Source: Linnemannia hyalina
Taxonomy: Eukaryota > Mortierellomycota > Mortierellomycetes > Mortierellales > Mortierellaceae
NCBI GenBank assembly: GCA_019671135.1
Contig: JAHRHY010000004.1
Location: 2,914,001 to 2,978,000 of the forward strand
Direction of reading: 5' to 3'
Length of the DNA stretch: 64,000 nt
Below are positions 36,447 through 47,225 of this stretch, piece by piece. Under the pieces are notes generated by a model that ran no database searches, had not been told where the DNA came from, and saw only the letters and a program-made list of their open reading frames with translations. How positions within the stretch are numbered: position 1 is the first letter of the stretch; every line of letters begins with the position of its first letter. The position numbers were made by a program, and so were the translations under genes.

Positions 36447-37001
36447 ATGAGGACCTTCTTGAAACTCTCCTTGCTCCTCGTAGGCCTGCTGTCAATGGAC
36501 GCTGCGCCCGTCAACGGCACCGATACTAAACTCGTGCCTCTCGCAAGCGAAGCCGATCTTGCCGCCTTCTACTTCAAGGGTTGTGTCCCAGGAACTACCA
36601 AGATTACTCCATTGGAAGGCGGCGCCACCGAGTATTCGTGCACCAAGGAGAAGGGAAGAAGAAACGGATCCAGCAAACACGAACTCGGAACCAACTTGTT
36701 TGTCTATTCAAACGGCGCAGGCTTCGATATCAGCATGGGCTTAAATCTTGGCGTCATTGCCAACGTTCAGCAGTTCCATTTTGGTGGCTACGTCAACTCT
36801 GCTTGGGACACGTCCAGAGCTGTTACTTATCCCATCGCACAATCTGCACAAGTGGTGGATAGACTCCCAAAGAAGTGCACAAAGGACGACCAATTCTGCT
36901 TTGATGTGATTGATGGAGTTTGCTACTTCTATTTTTCAAACAAGGCATGGAACAGGTCTTGCCCACTTCTTCAAGTCATTAAATTTAACGTCAATGCTTA
37001 A
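36447..37001 (+). CDS. Small secreted protein, variable family, copy C
   Basis: This encodes 184 residues. The signal peptide and first ~75 residues equal copies A and B. The second half is the most different of the three (FDISMGLNLGVIANVQQFHF, then PKKCTKDDQFCFDVIDGVCY, ending IKFNVNA), but it keeps the spacing of the cysteines and the FCFDVI-GVC-FYFSNK-W core. It stands in the opposite orientation to A and B. It lies outside the palindrome only from 36672 on, i.e. exactly the variable half. Confidence 0.75.
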   Translation: MRTFLKLSLLLVGLLSMDAAPVNGTDTKLVPLASEADLAAFYFKGCVPGTTKITPLEGGATEYSCTKEKGRRNGSSKHELGTNLFVYSNGAGFDISMGLNLGVIANVQQFHFGGYVNSAWDTSRAVTYPIAQSAQVVDRLPKKCTKDDQFCFDVIDGVCYFYFSNKAWNRSCPLLQVIKFNVNA

Positions 37002-37651
37002 TGCACCTATCCATTCTGTCACCACCCGCGATAAACCTGTCCTGCTTCGCCGTCACCAAAATCACAAGCCTTCAGGTTCCAATCACCAAGCAACCTACCG
37101 ACTTAGAGACCATCCAAAATAAAAATACACCTTTCAATCTTGCTTGAGCTATAGTCACGTGTACGTAGGGGACGAAGAGTTCACAAGGACTCTTCGTCCC
37201 TGAATTAAACAGATCCCTCTTTGTTTCGTTTTCCATCTTCCCTATTACCCTTGATAACAACCCCTGGTTATTATTTTAACGAATTCACAACAGGGATTCA
37301 CATATTCACTTTCTAAAGACTCTAAAGACCTTCATTCACTCACACACTTAAAAAAAAAAAAAAACACGGACGATTGAATGAATGCACACCCATCACCGTA
37401 TGGAAGGTTAGCCATGCAGCAATGCAGCTGACAGAGCACCGTCTCTTCACTGGCACCACTCCAGTCTGAAAACACTGGCACCACTACTGCTTATACTCAC
37501 GGGTATCAAAAGCACGACCTCGCATCGATTGCGATGCTTGAGCAGAGACAAATCCTCACTGCAGGTAAAATCTCAACTGACAATTAGTGTCACATGATGT
37601 TGAAATAAAAGACGATGTCATCGTTTTCGTTTACTATAAAAACTCTTTCCC
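37002..37651. other. Intergenic with a 12-bp-stem hairpin
   Basis: This is the 3' side of gene C and the leader of the LINE. A perfect hairpin GGGACGAAGAGT / ACTCTTCGTCCC with an 8-base loop lies at 37168-37200. No gene is seen. Confidence 0.5.
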
Positions 37652-38595
37652 ATGTCCCACGGCGATACTAACGTGGGGGGCGAGACCCACCAAAACAGCA
37701 TTAGAGCGGCATCCTTTGCGGATGCCGTCAGATCATCACCCTCAACACCTTCTCCCAACTCTTCTCTACCCGACTATCCCAAAAAATGCGAGGATATTTT
37801 TCAAGATGAGTCTTTGCCGCCAGGAATGAACCTGCATGTCCGAACAAACTCGGAAAGCACGCTCATGTTCAACATTCCCCGCAAGGTGACTGCCGAGTTT
37901 TCGATCAGCAGGATCCTCATGGACACCTACGACCTGCTCAGTTGCGCCACTGAGCAATACCAACACCACACAACCTTCGAGGTCCTCCCCGCAGACCCAT
38001 GGTCTATGCCGCTATTCTACAGCACGGACTGAGTGTCCACGACACGACCTACAACTCCATCACCCCAACACCTCCCAAACTCCAAACATACAAGGTCAAC
38101 TTCCGGCGCATCCCCCAGCACTATAAACCGACCGACATTATCCAGCTTTTCAGCAAATACGGCAAGCCTAAGGAAATCGGCATGTACTACCATGCGCACC
38201 CTAAGCGCAAGGTCTACACGCAGGATGGATATGTTTTGTTCGAAAAGGACGAAAAGCCAAGCCACCCAGAATTGCCAAAGGAAATTGTTGCTGGACCAGG
38301 ACACCCAATTATCACCAACATTGTCGAAGCACCCAAGCCGGCACCCACATCTACCGCCACCAGATCCAACACCAATAAGGAATCCAACAACGCATCCTCG
38401 GCCAAGGACGCCAAAGGACAGGATGCAGCAGGGTTCAGACAGCAACGCAAACGCAACAGCAAGAAACGCCGCAAGAATACGCAGATTTCATCTTCCATGG
38501 AAGGTATAGAATCCACCACCTGCCGCAATCGCTGCGCCTGTCGACCCCGCCACACCCGCCACACCGACCCCGCAGGAGTCTACTCAGGAAGCTAG
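37652..38595 (+). pseudogene. LINE ORF1 (RRM-like nucleic-acid-binding), frameshifted
   Basis: The first frame (37652-38032) starts at the ATG of MSHGDTNVGG and ends soon after LPADPWSMPLFYS. The same protein continues one frame over (from about 38030) with TYKVNFRRIPQHYKPTDIIQ and the YGKPKEIGMYYH and GYVLFEKDEKP segments, which look like an RRM fold. A basic Lys/Arg stretch then follows. One frameshift separates the halves. It would bind the element RNA in an intact copy. Confidence 0.75.
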
Positions 38596-39078
38596 ACCAC
38601 TCCACACCAGGATTGGTACAAACAGTGTCTCTGGATGACGACAACTCCGACAGCGACGACGACATTTTTTCAGATGCCCCCCCAACCCCAACCGCCGAAT
38701 TTACTGGCCGTAACCCACGGGCAGCTAATTTTGGAGACACCTACAACACTAGTGAGCTGAGCAGGCAATCGGCGACTCGTCCTAACTAATTAATTATGTT
38801 AAAGACAATCAAAATTGCCACTCTCAACGCACGGATGATTAACAAGATCACGAACCGGACGGCGTCAAGGAATTTTCACAAATACCCCAGCACTCAAAGG
38901 ATCGGCATCTTGGCGTTGCAAGATACATGTATCCAGCCAAACGACCCCGACACCATCCAACACCTCGACAAATCCCTACACTCTCACCACACATCTGGAC
39001 TCCTCATTGCGCACTGTTGCTTATGCACTCCAAACTTACTTTTCTTTCATCCTACGTCTATGTAGACGGCCGTGTGCA

Positions 39079-39277
39079 ACAGGCGAAGACTGGGACAGAA
39101 AAGTGTAGAACGGGGACGAGGGTTGAAGCAGTGATGATTGATGTTATAACTATGATACAACTAAATATATATACAAAGTCGCCAACTAGGTTTCTAGGTA
39201 TAGTGTCATACAGAGTCAGAGGTGAAAGAGGATGACAAGGAATGACTAACTAGAGAGCAATAGTAAACCTAATATGT
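39079..39277. mobile_element. 199-bp insertion in LINE ORF2 with TGCA target duplication
   Basis: The insertion starts ACAGGCGAAGAC and ends AATATGT, flanked by TGCA on both sides (39075-39078 and 39278-39281). Leaving out the insert and one TGCA restores the endonuclease reading frame across DGRV and HSAIFAS. It has no coding sequence. Confidence 0.75.
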
Positions 39278-41746
39278 TGCACAGTGCAATCTTCGCATCA
39301 ATCGGTTCAGTCGATACCGGGGATAAAGTTTTGTTTGAAGTATGTACCATCTATGCACCATCTGGAGACCAGGCATCACGCAACATCTTCTACACCAAAC
39401 TCCTCCAACTCCCTTTTTTCCAAGCTCCCGGCAACGATGTCATTGTTCTGGGGGATTTCAACTATCACCACCATTTACGCAACACGGCCCCGATCGCATG
39501 GAAAGACTGGATCAACAACACCACCATCAACGCACTCAACCCCTTCAACTCACTCCCCATTCACACTTTCAACAATCACCGTTATCAATCAACAATCGAC
39601 TATATATTCATGTCACCCGACCTTGCCGAATGTGTGACGGCCCCCTCACACACATATCTGCACAACGACTGGACAGACCATACGATGCTTTCATGCGAGC
39701 TGAGTCTGGGGGCACTTGATACTGGACCAGGAGTCTGGCGACTGAACACCTCGATTTTACATGATAAGGACTACACCAAGCAACTGGCCGCCGAGATCAA
39801 GGAGGACATACTCAGAATGCTGGACCTTCAACCGCAGGATGCGTGGGACCACCTTAAGGCATCCTTGGTGGAGAAACTCAAGCAAGCGACGAGAGAGAAG
39901 TCCAAGGAGAAGCAGGATATCTCGATCAAACTTCAACGGGACCGGGAACAGGCCCTACGGCGCCTCAATTGGCAACACGGTGCACCCACCCCGGACCCGG
40001 AGAAGATCCACAAGCTGGAGGAAGAATGGCACGGCACTGAGCGGAGACTCGACAAACTGCAGGAGGCCTCGATGAACGCATGGGCAGTCAGGACTCAACT
40101 CAAATGGCGAGAACTCGGCGAACGATGTACTAAATATTTCTTCCGCGTCCTTAAATCCAGAGCAACCAAACGCACCATCACCCACCTCAAAATACCCGAC
40201 TCAGACGACACAGTCTCTTCTCCCGACGATCTGTGCCGCGTCGGCAAATCCTTCTATCAAAAGTTATACACACCTGACCCCATCGACAACGCAGCCGTCC
40301 AGGAACTACTCTCCAACTTTCCCGCTCTTGCAACCCTCACCCAGGAGGATCAGGATAGCCTCACACGCCCTATTGACGCCGAGGAGATTAAAGAAGGCTT
40401 AGATAGCAGCGCGCGAGGGAAAGCGCCAGGCATGGACGGATTCCCATTTGAGCTTTACACTTTGCTGCTCTCAGTCGATGGAATCGACTCTCTCCTATCC
40501 CGTGTGATGTCGCAAGCCCTCTTGGAAGCCAGGATGCCCCGGTCTTGGCAACAAACGTGCATGCTCCTACTGTATAAGAAAGGGGACGCGACGGACCTCG
40601 GGAACTGGCGCCCCCTGTCACTCATCAACACTGACGCCAAACTATTCACCAAAATCATCACACTACGTCTACGCACTCCACTGGACCGTCTGATCACCCC
40701 TCTCCAGATGGGTTTCGTCGCTGGCCGACATATCTCGGACAATGGACTCGTCATGGCAGCCTTTCGAGAACACTGCGAGAGGAACAGGATCGAGGGAGTT
40801 GGAATCTTATTCGACCAGAAAAAGGCGTACGACAGAGTCCACCCAGACTTTCTGCGGGCCGTCATGGAGAACATGAATTTCCCCGCTCCCTTCATCGACT
40901 CGACCTTCACCCTCTTTTTCGGCACTCAAATCAATCTCAACATTAACGGATACCTCGCCGCCCCGTCTCCTCAAAAATACGGCCTAGGGCAGGGAGATCC
41001 CCTATCACCTCACCTCTACAACATCGCATTTGAACCTCTCCTCCACATCATCCACAAAAGCCCCGGTATCACTGGATTCAGACTCATCGACCACCCGATG
41101 TCGAGCCCCTTGAAGCTGATGGCATATGCGGATGATCTCACCACCTTTATCAAGTCGGTAGAGGAATGGATATGTCTGAAGGAAATTATGGACACCTTTG
41201 GACGAGCCTCGAATGCGCGACTTAACTTGAAGAAGGCGGTGGCCTTTCCTCTGTTTAGGATCATCGGGACACTCTCGCAGGCTCTTCAGCAAGATCATGT
41301 CCACATCCACTCAAAACGGGCGGGGGATGCTCTGGCCTATTTGGCCTACCCCATCGCCCTCACACGGACATAGCGGGACGCCTTCTTCGACAATATACAC
41401 AAAAAAATCAAACACCATATCAACCTACAGCACGGTCGCCAACTATCGGTCCTGGGACGCAACATCATTGCCAACTCCCTTTTGCTTTCCCGTCTCTGGC
41501 ATGTCATTGCCGTCCACCCGCCAACGCGCCAGTGGACGAAAAAATTCCAAGGATCGATCCGCAAGTTCACTGTTCCTTTCTTCCCCTCTCCATCCTGGAA
41601 CCACCTCTGCCTCCGTCGGTCCTAGGGTGGGCTTGGTCTTGTCGACATTGGATCCCAGACTGTCGCATCCCAACTGCGAGCGGTTCAGAGAATTTGCTCC
41701 GACACCACCTCGGGGGCCTTTCACGTCCAAATTATCATATGGTGTT

Positions 41747-41870
41747 TGTTACATCTCTGTAGATCTCGACGATATCCATAGCGACTATGAGATGAGAATG
41801 TATATATGATACCAAGCATATAAGACAACCATTGTAACATTTTTTGTTTAACTATCCTACTAAACACCAA
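41747..41870. repeat. Repeat inserted in LINE ORF2, also present near 60433-60545
   Basis: It begins TGTTACATC and has an inverted TGTAACA near 41833-41839. The complement resembles 60433-60545 (ATGTTACA-TGGTTGT, CATGCTT--TATCAT, then CTC--GTCGCT-TG-ATATCGTC). The ORF2 frame breaks here and resumes only near 42100, so more foreign DNA may extend to about 42050. Confidence 0.5.
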
Positions 41871-43340
41871 TCTATTCTCCAAACAACAAAGTCTTCTTAT
41901 TTTTCGCACACCAAACTCTTGAATGTGTCCATCTAATATTAACCTGTAACCCTCACTGCAAGATTCAGCAGAGTAGTTCTTGTATGTGATCATCTAAAGC
42001 ACTTGTACTCTCAACTGTATCTTTGGGGCGAAATACAGGGGAGAGATTACATTTTAAAAATTCTTGTGTTGTCTATTGCTATTTTATTCTGTGTTCTGTT
42101 GCCCACTATGAAGAGATATGTCAGTTATGGAAGTCAACACTCCGTTCCTTGGACTTTGGATATTTTTTATATGCTTTTTTATATCCTCTGCACATGGAGG
42201 GGCCGCCTCCTTCATGATATCCTTCTTCAAGGATCTTCTCCGATCAGCAACCGAATCAGAGTTTCCGTGGGCCCCGTTCGCGAGCCCCACTTTCTTTCTC
42301 ACGGCGAGGAGGAGATACTTTCGTATTCTCAAGGGTTTGGCGCAGGCGGTCGAGCGTATCTCCGGACTGTCTTGGGGTCAGGAAACAGCGGATTCGTTGA
42401 AAGTCGGGACCATGATGGCAACACTTCTGCCACAATGGCTCTAGCCGGATAATGTTCCAGAGCCTCACTCTCTCAACTGGCGCATGGATTGTGTCTTCAG
42501 ACCTGTATGGACGGACGAGGCCAAGACAGAAGGCAGGCTGGAATTTATTCCAACGAATGAGCGATCCGTCGGCCACCGCACCCACTCAAGGTTGGAGGAG
42601 AACACTAGGAATGGTCACTTTAAGGTGCACCCAACCCTGAGACGAGCGTTAGATAATGACGGGACTTTCGACCTGGTTGACGACCTGGCGGAACGCATAA
42701 ACGGGATCGCTATCAACAAGTCTGAGAATGGCACTTTCGAACTAGCCAGTACCCGCGCGTTCCGACAGATGATTTTCTCCAAGTCCTACCGCCTTCCAAC
42801 CCCAGCACCACATCACCTACCCATGGTCGCACCGCCCCCACCACTCACTGCCACCTTCTGGACATCCTTCTGGAGGAACAAGATCCCGCACAATGCGCAC
42901 AATGTCTGGCGGCGGCTCCTGATCAACGAACTCCCCTCTGGCCTCCACCTTCACTCCATTATTCCCGATATGGTTGAGCTCCTCTGCCTTGTCTGTGGAA
43001 CGGGTCTGGAGGCAAGTCAGCGCCTCCTTTTCAGCTGCCCCAAGAAACTGGAAGTATGGCAAGCCGCACTGTCAAGATATGTGGAGGAACGAGCCTGGAC
43101 TGCGGACTATATCTGCAGCCTCTTTTTTCCTGACCCGGACCCAGTCAAACCACTTCATGATATCCCCATCTTCATCTTGATCGGTACCATCTTGGCCTCC
43201 GTGTAGAGGTACCATTACGCCTTTGTCCGTGAGAATCAAGCCTTTAAACTTCGCACGGTCCTTGCCGCAGTGGATTTGGTCATTACCCAAGTTTGCGCTC
43301 AGTTGGCTGAGAAGAAGTCCAGACTTGACTATTGATAATC

Positions 43341-43976
43341 TCTCCAAAAACTGCCTATAATTACAAGCCAAAAGGCTGTTTTTGATTAGTAGATGCCAGC
43401 AACAAGGATTGCTTAAAAGCACATAACACAGAGACAGCATATGCGATCGCAAAGAAGATTTCGTCCTTCTTTCCGATCGCAAGTACTACACCATATCTGG
43501 CAAGTACGCCAACTTGTCAAGCCAAACGCCACCCTCACTCATATATCACCCTTAAGTAACGCGCCAATAGAAGATAAAAGAATGGCTTAATCTCAGCAGA
43601 TGGTTGCAACAATGCTACTCCGCATGTAAACAAAGGATAGGCGTCTCCTTCGATCGAACCCAACCAGTTGCTCTTATTCTTCGTGTTACTCAAGGTCTAC
43701 CCGACTCACTAGAAATAGAGGTCCTGGCGATGCCTTCCGATCAATGCTATCCCTCGGCCGAAGCCTCCTCCCACAAAATCGTCAGGGCCAGCATGGGCGA
43801 AGTACGGTAACTGAGCGTAACTTGAATATGTACTTAAATATGGTATAATGGCATTCAAAAAGTCGATAAAGTAAAAACTACGAGGGTCCCAAAAAACACT
43901 ATAACAAATACTAAGAGGGTCCCGCGTGGGTTCAAGAGAGTAGTGAAATCGGCCGATACCACGAAACGGTATTCGG
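43341..43976. other. Intergenic between LINE and lectin-like gene
   Basis: No gene is supported. It should include the 3'UTR of the minus-strand lectin-like gene. Confidence 0.4.
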
Positions 43977-44755
43977 CTACTTGTGGCAAGTCCATGCAGG
44001 CAGGGTCCATTGCTGATTGGCCCCGGAGTTACAAGGAGGAAGAATAAGGCGTGTAAAGTGGTCTTGGCTGGTACCCACGTCGACACACGAGCCATCCTTG
44101 TTCTTGATCCTTCCGTTCTCAATGGTCCACTTGAGGGCTGGTTCATCGCACTGCTCTAAAATTAGTTGAGGATAAGAGGATCCAGAGTAAAGACGCTGTC
44201 CCACACAAAGGTGAGAGTCAACATTCTTGATCTGATGGTCCTCAGTCATCACCCAGTTAGGGTGCAATGCTGTGTCGCATGCGTAAAGAGCGACAAGTTC
44301 TCCCTATCAACGATTCAATGTATGAGCGCAGGATTAGCGATTTTTAAATCTAACGCAGGTGAAGAGGTATGAACAAATAAATGTATGAGTGAGTTTCTTA
44401 CCACGTCAAGATAGGGCGCGTCCCAACATTGTTTAGATCCAGGAATAAAAATCCGTCCTGTCGCCTGCTCGCATTCACAGGTTGCGCCAGTAGGAGAGTC
44501 GATGCACTTCAATGGGGCAACGCATTTTTTCTTCTTTCGAAGTTCACGGTGCGAGAAGGTGTAGATAGTGTTTGGGTCGGCTGTTGAATAGCCGAAATCC
44601 TTAGGGCATTTTGCAATCTTGGAGCCGCAGAACGCGACTTTGTTGTGCTTCAATTCGCGGACCAATTTAGTGCATTCTTTCGCGGTGCAGGCGTTTCCGA
44701 ACTGAACAGCAAATGCTATAGCAGTGAGAAGGGAAAGAGCCGACGTTAGATGCAT
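43977..44755 (-). CDS. Secreted Cys-rich protein with ricin-B-type (beta-trefoil) lectin domain
   Basis: This two-exon gene (44402-44755 and 43977-44303) joins in phase 0 to 226 residues. The N-terminus MHLTSALSLLTAIAFAVQFG is a signal peptide. The first half is Cys-rich (CTAKECTK, FCGSKIAKC, KKCVAPLKCIDSPTGATCEC), resembling an EGF-like or small disulfide domain. The second half has lectin features: LHPNWVMTEDHQIKNVDSHL, a repeat with EQCDEPALKWTIENGRIKNK and GSCVDVG, and a closing ANQQW, i.e. QxW-type beta-trefoil repeats. It probably binds carbohydrate outside the cell. Only part of a full three-repeat trefoil is visible, so it is a short or divergent member. Catalytic toxin domains are absent. 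Confidence 0.75.
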
Positions 44756-44835
44756 TTTGGATTGGTGAAATGGAGGGTGAGCGATAGAGAGATGGGGGTT
44801 ATAAAATAATGTGGCGATTGGCAAAGAGAGGGATG

Positions 44836-44843
44836 TTTTTATA
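44836..44843 (-). promoter_or_regulatory. TATA box of the lectin-like gene
   Basis: TATAAAAA on the minus strand, 81 bases before the start codon. Upstream of it begins the minisatellite at 44880. Confidence 0.65.
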
Positions 44844-44879
44844 TGCAGGAGTATCCATGGAACCCGGGTCGTTTTTTTA

Positions 44880-45415
44880 CCCGTGGAATTCCATGGGAAC
44901 TCGGGGCGTTTTCCCCCCTTGGAAATTAATTTTCCATGCACCTCGTGGTTTTCTCACCCCATGAAATTTTCCATATACCCCATTGTTTTTTTCATCCGTG
45001 GCTCTTTTCTCTTCTAGTGGTATTTTTTCATCCCTTTGGGCTTATCTCATCTCATGGTCTTGGTCTTATGGTCTTGGTCTTTTCTCATCTCTTCGTGTTC
45101 TTGTCATCCCTGGGTCTTTTCTCATTCCTGGGTCTTCCTCACCCATTTGCTTCTCATCATTTACAGTTTTTTGTCATGCCTTTGCTTTTTTTTATCCTTT
45201 GGTCTTGTGTCACCCATTGGTCTTTTGACATCCCTTGGTAATATCCCATCCTTTGGTCCTTTCCCATCCCTTGGCCTTTTCTCATTTTCTCATTTTCTCA
45301 TTCCTTGGTGTTCTCACTTATCCCTGTCTTTTTTCATCCCTTGATCGTTATTCATCCCTTGGTGTTTTCTCAACTCCTGGTCTTTTCTCATCCCTTCGTT
45401 CTTTTTCCTGTTAGG
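44880..45415. repeat. Degenerate ~20-bp minisatellite upstream of the lectin-like gene
   Basis: About 25 imperfect copies of a unit close to TTTTCTCATCCCTTGGTC. Nearer to the gene the unit grades into TTTTCCATG/CCCCGTGG variants. The tract lies directly upstream of the TATA box, so it belongs to the promoter region. Open frames in it are artefacts of the repeat. Confidence 0.85.
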
Positions 45416-45810
45416 GAGCCAATAATCGGCCCTTATTCCGTCTCACTATGGCAAGAAGGGACGACATCGAAGGATCAAAATGCACCATCCCTATGATCGA
45501 TTGACTGCCTTGCTCTGACCCAAAAGTGGTGCTCTTAACCCCATGACCTCCTTGACCCAAAATTCATTTTCTTTGTATGTAAATGTTGATATCTGCAGAT
45601 ACCTTTTATCCCCCAGATGCCCTTGGCTTGTGATATCTTTAGATCTGGATATGCATAATGTTTTCAGATCTGGAACCATCCAAAATTTGATATGACCCTT
45701 GACTCAAGATATCCATGCATGCATAGTGTTTGCGTCTTTTAACTCCGATATACCCCTTGTGGCCCATTATATCGTGAGATCTGGAAATATGCACGAAAAG
45801 GATCATCTGT
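45416..45810. other. Intergenic, AT-rich, no gene seen
   Basis: There are short internal repeats of GATATCTTTAGATCTGGATATGC-like sequence (about 45630-45800) but no coding region. Confidence 0.4.
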
Positions 45811-46819
45811 CATACATACAGGCACTGTCATATTAGGGTTGACCGGGGAAAAGAGAATTTTTTGGTGTCACTCATTCTTCAGATTTGTTGTTTGACGGGT
45901 GCTGTCAGAGTAAAGTGCAAGGTGAAAAAGTAAAACGCCTGTCAGAATAAGACACTCACTTTTTGACCAATTCAAGTGCGCAGCAAACCTGTTCAACCAT
46001 TTCCTCATAGACTTTTTCACACCCACACCATCTCCACTCCCAAAACATAAAGACAGGTCCTTCCTTGGATTGCAAGGAAAGTACAATGGCCGGGTCGGCT
46101 CTTGTTGTAGATATGCAGTAACTACCGCTTTCTTCATCTCTCTCTACTCAAAATTGCAAAAATCATAAGGGGCGGTACCAAGGTCGCCATCATTGTCATC
46201 GTCAACAAGGAAACTCACTGTAACAGTATAATAGTAGAGCCATACCACCATCTGGCCCCCAACCACACCACCATCTGGCTCCCAACCACACCGCCAACTA
46301 GGTCCCCCAACTACATAAAAATACCCCAACTCCACTGCATAATAAACATCATCTTTTCCTGCCTTCCCTCTTGTCCCTAACACCTTTGTCTCTCTTGTCT
46401 TCCTCCTGTCTTTCTCACTGCCTCCTCCCTAGTTATTTCTACACTTGCATCCTCTTGATCTATTGCTATTATACTCACAGCATATAATTTCACATATATG
46501 AATGATTTGTGCAGCGTGGATGTTTTCTGTTTTTTTCAATTAGTACAAGAGGCGACCTTTATGTATTGGGAGCTGAGTTGGGAGGGCATGAAAAAGTCTT
46601 CAAAAATCGCGTGCAATACCCACGAGGAAATGGTTAAATAGGTTTATTGCGCACTCTAGCTGGCCAAAAGTGAGCATCTTATTCTGATAGGCGTTTTGCT
46701 TTTCCACCTTACTCTTTACTCTGACCACACTCGTCAAACAACAAAAATCTGAAAAATGAGTGACACCAAAAAAATCTTCTTTTCCTCGGTCAACCCTAAT
46801 CTGACAGTGCCTGTATGAC
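45811..46819. mobile_element. Non-autonomous DNA element with ~175-bp terminal inverted repeats
   Basis: The left arm (about 45811-45990) begins CATACAGGCACTGTCA-TATTAGGGTTGACCG. The right arm (about 46640-46819) is its complement with scattered mismatches. The ~650-base interior has no transposase, only CCA/CAC-rich repeats near 46240-46300. The superfamily cannot be assigned from the ends alone. Confidence 0.82.
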
Positions 46820-47225
46820 GGCGAAAGTCAGATTAACCGAGTCCATTGTGTGACCACCACCGCCGCCACCATTGACAGCACCACCTCAGTGGCCTTAGGA
46901 TCTAGGTGGTTCCCTGGATTACTATGCCGACTAGCATATGGAGGACGAGCTTCCAGTGGACATCGAGCTCGTGCCACGATACATGGACCCTATTCAATGA
47001 TTTTTTTTGTTTCAACTGAAAACAAAACTTCAATTTAAGGGGAGGAACATACTGTCTCAAGCACGCCTTTGCTTAGAACAAGAACATAAAGTGCTCCACA
47101 AAAGTGATCCATCTTTTTTTGAATTCATCCTTCTTTTTGAGATGCTCATCATCCTTCTTTGCAATCAGCCCCGGGATGCCTCTCCATGATTCCTAGACCT
47201 TGTGTTCATGCTTCTATCAGAGCTA

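Larger units (their letters stand above)
32901..36671. repeat. 3.77-kb palindrome formed by cassettes B and C
   Basis: Cassette B (32901-34635) and cassette C (34937-36671) are inverted copies. Corresponding positions add to 69572 along the whole arm, so there are no net indels. The spacer is a 301-base DIRS fold-back (34636-34936). The outer borders both fall at the GGATCCGTTTCTTC site inside the secreted-protein coding sequences. The arms are about 1.74 kb each. Confidence 0.93.
38796..43337 (+). pseudogene. LINE ORF2: endonuclease, reverse transcriptase, zinc-binding end
   Basis: The frame opens with KIATLNARMINKI (endonuclease motif I), is cut by a 199-base insertion, and resumes with VCTIYAPSGD, VLGDFNYHH and the IDYIFMSPDL and DHTMLSCELSLG motifs. 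The RT has GKAPGMDGFPFELY, NWRPLSLINTD, LFDQKKAYDRV (catalytic Asp), GLGQGDPLSP and LMAYADDLTTF (YADD box). TAG codons lie at 41371-41373, about 41623 and 43204-43206. The C-terminal half (from about 42100) is frameshifted and ends with the Cys/His region LLCLVCGTGLEASQRLLFSC. The last visible residues end at the double stop near 43337. Confidence 0.88.
37652..43340 (+). mobile_element. LINE-type non-LTR retrotransposon, decayed
   Basis: This is a two-ORF LINE with an AP-endonuclease/RT ORF2 and a C-terminal Cys/His zinc-binding region. ORF1 lies at 37652-38595 and ORF2 at 38796-43337. It is damaged by frameshifts, TAG codons and at least two insertions (39079-39277 and one starting near 41747). 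I could not see a poly-A or simple-repeat tail, and target-site duplications were not identified. Confidence 0.88.
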
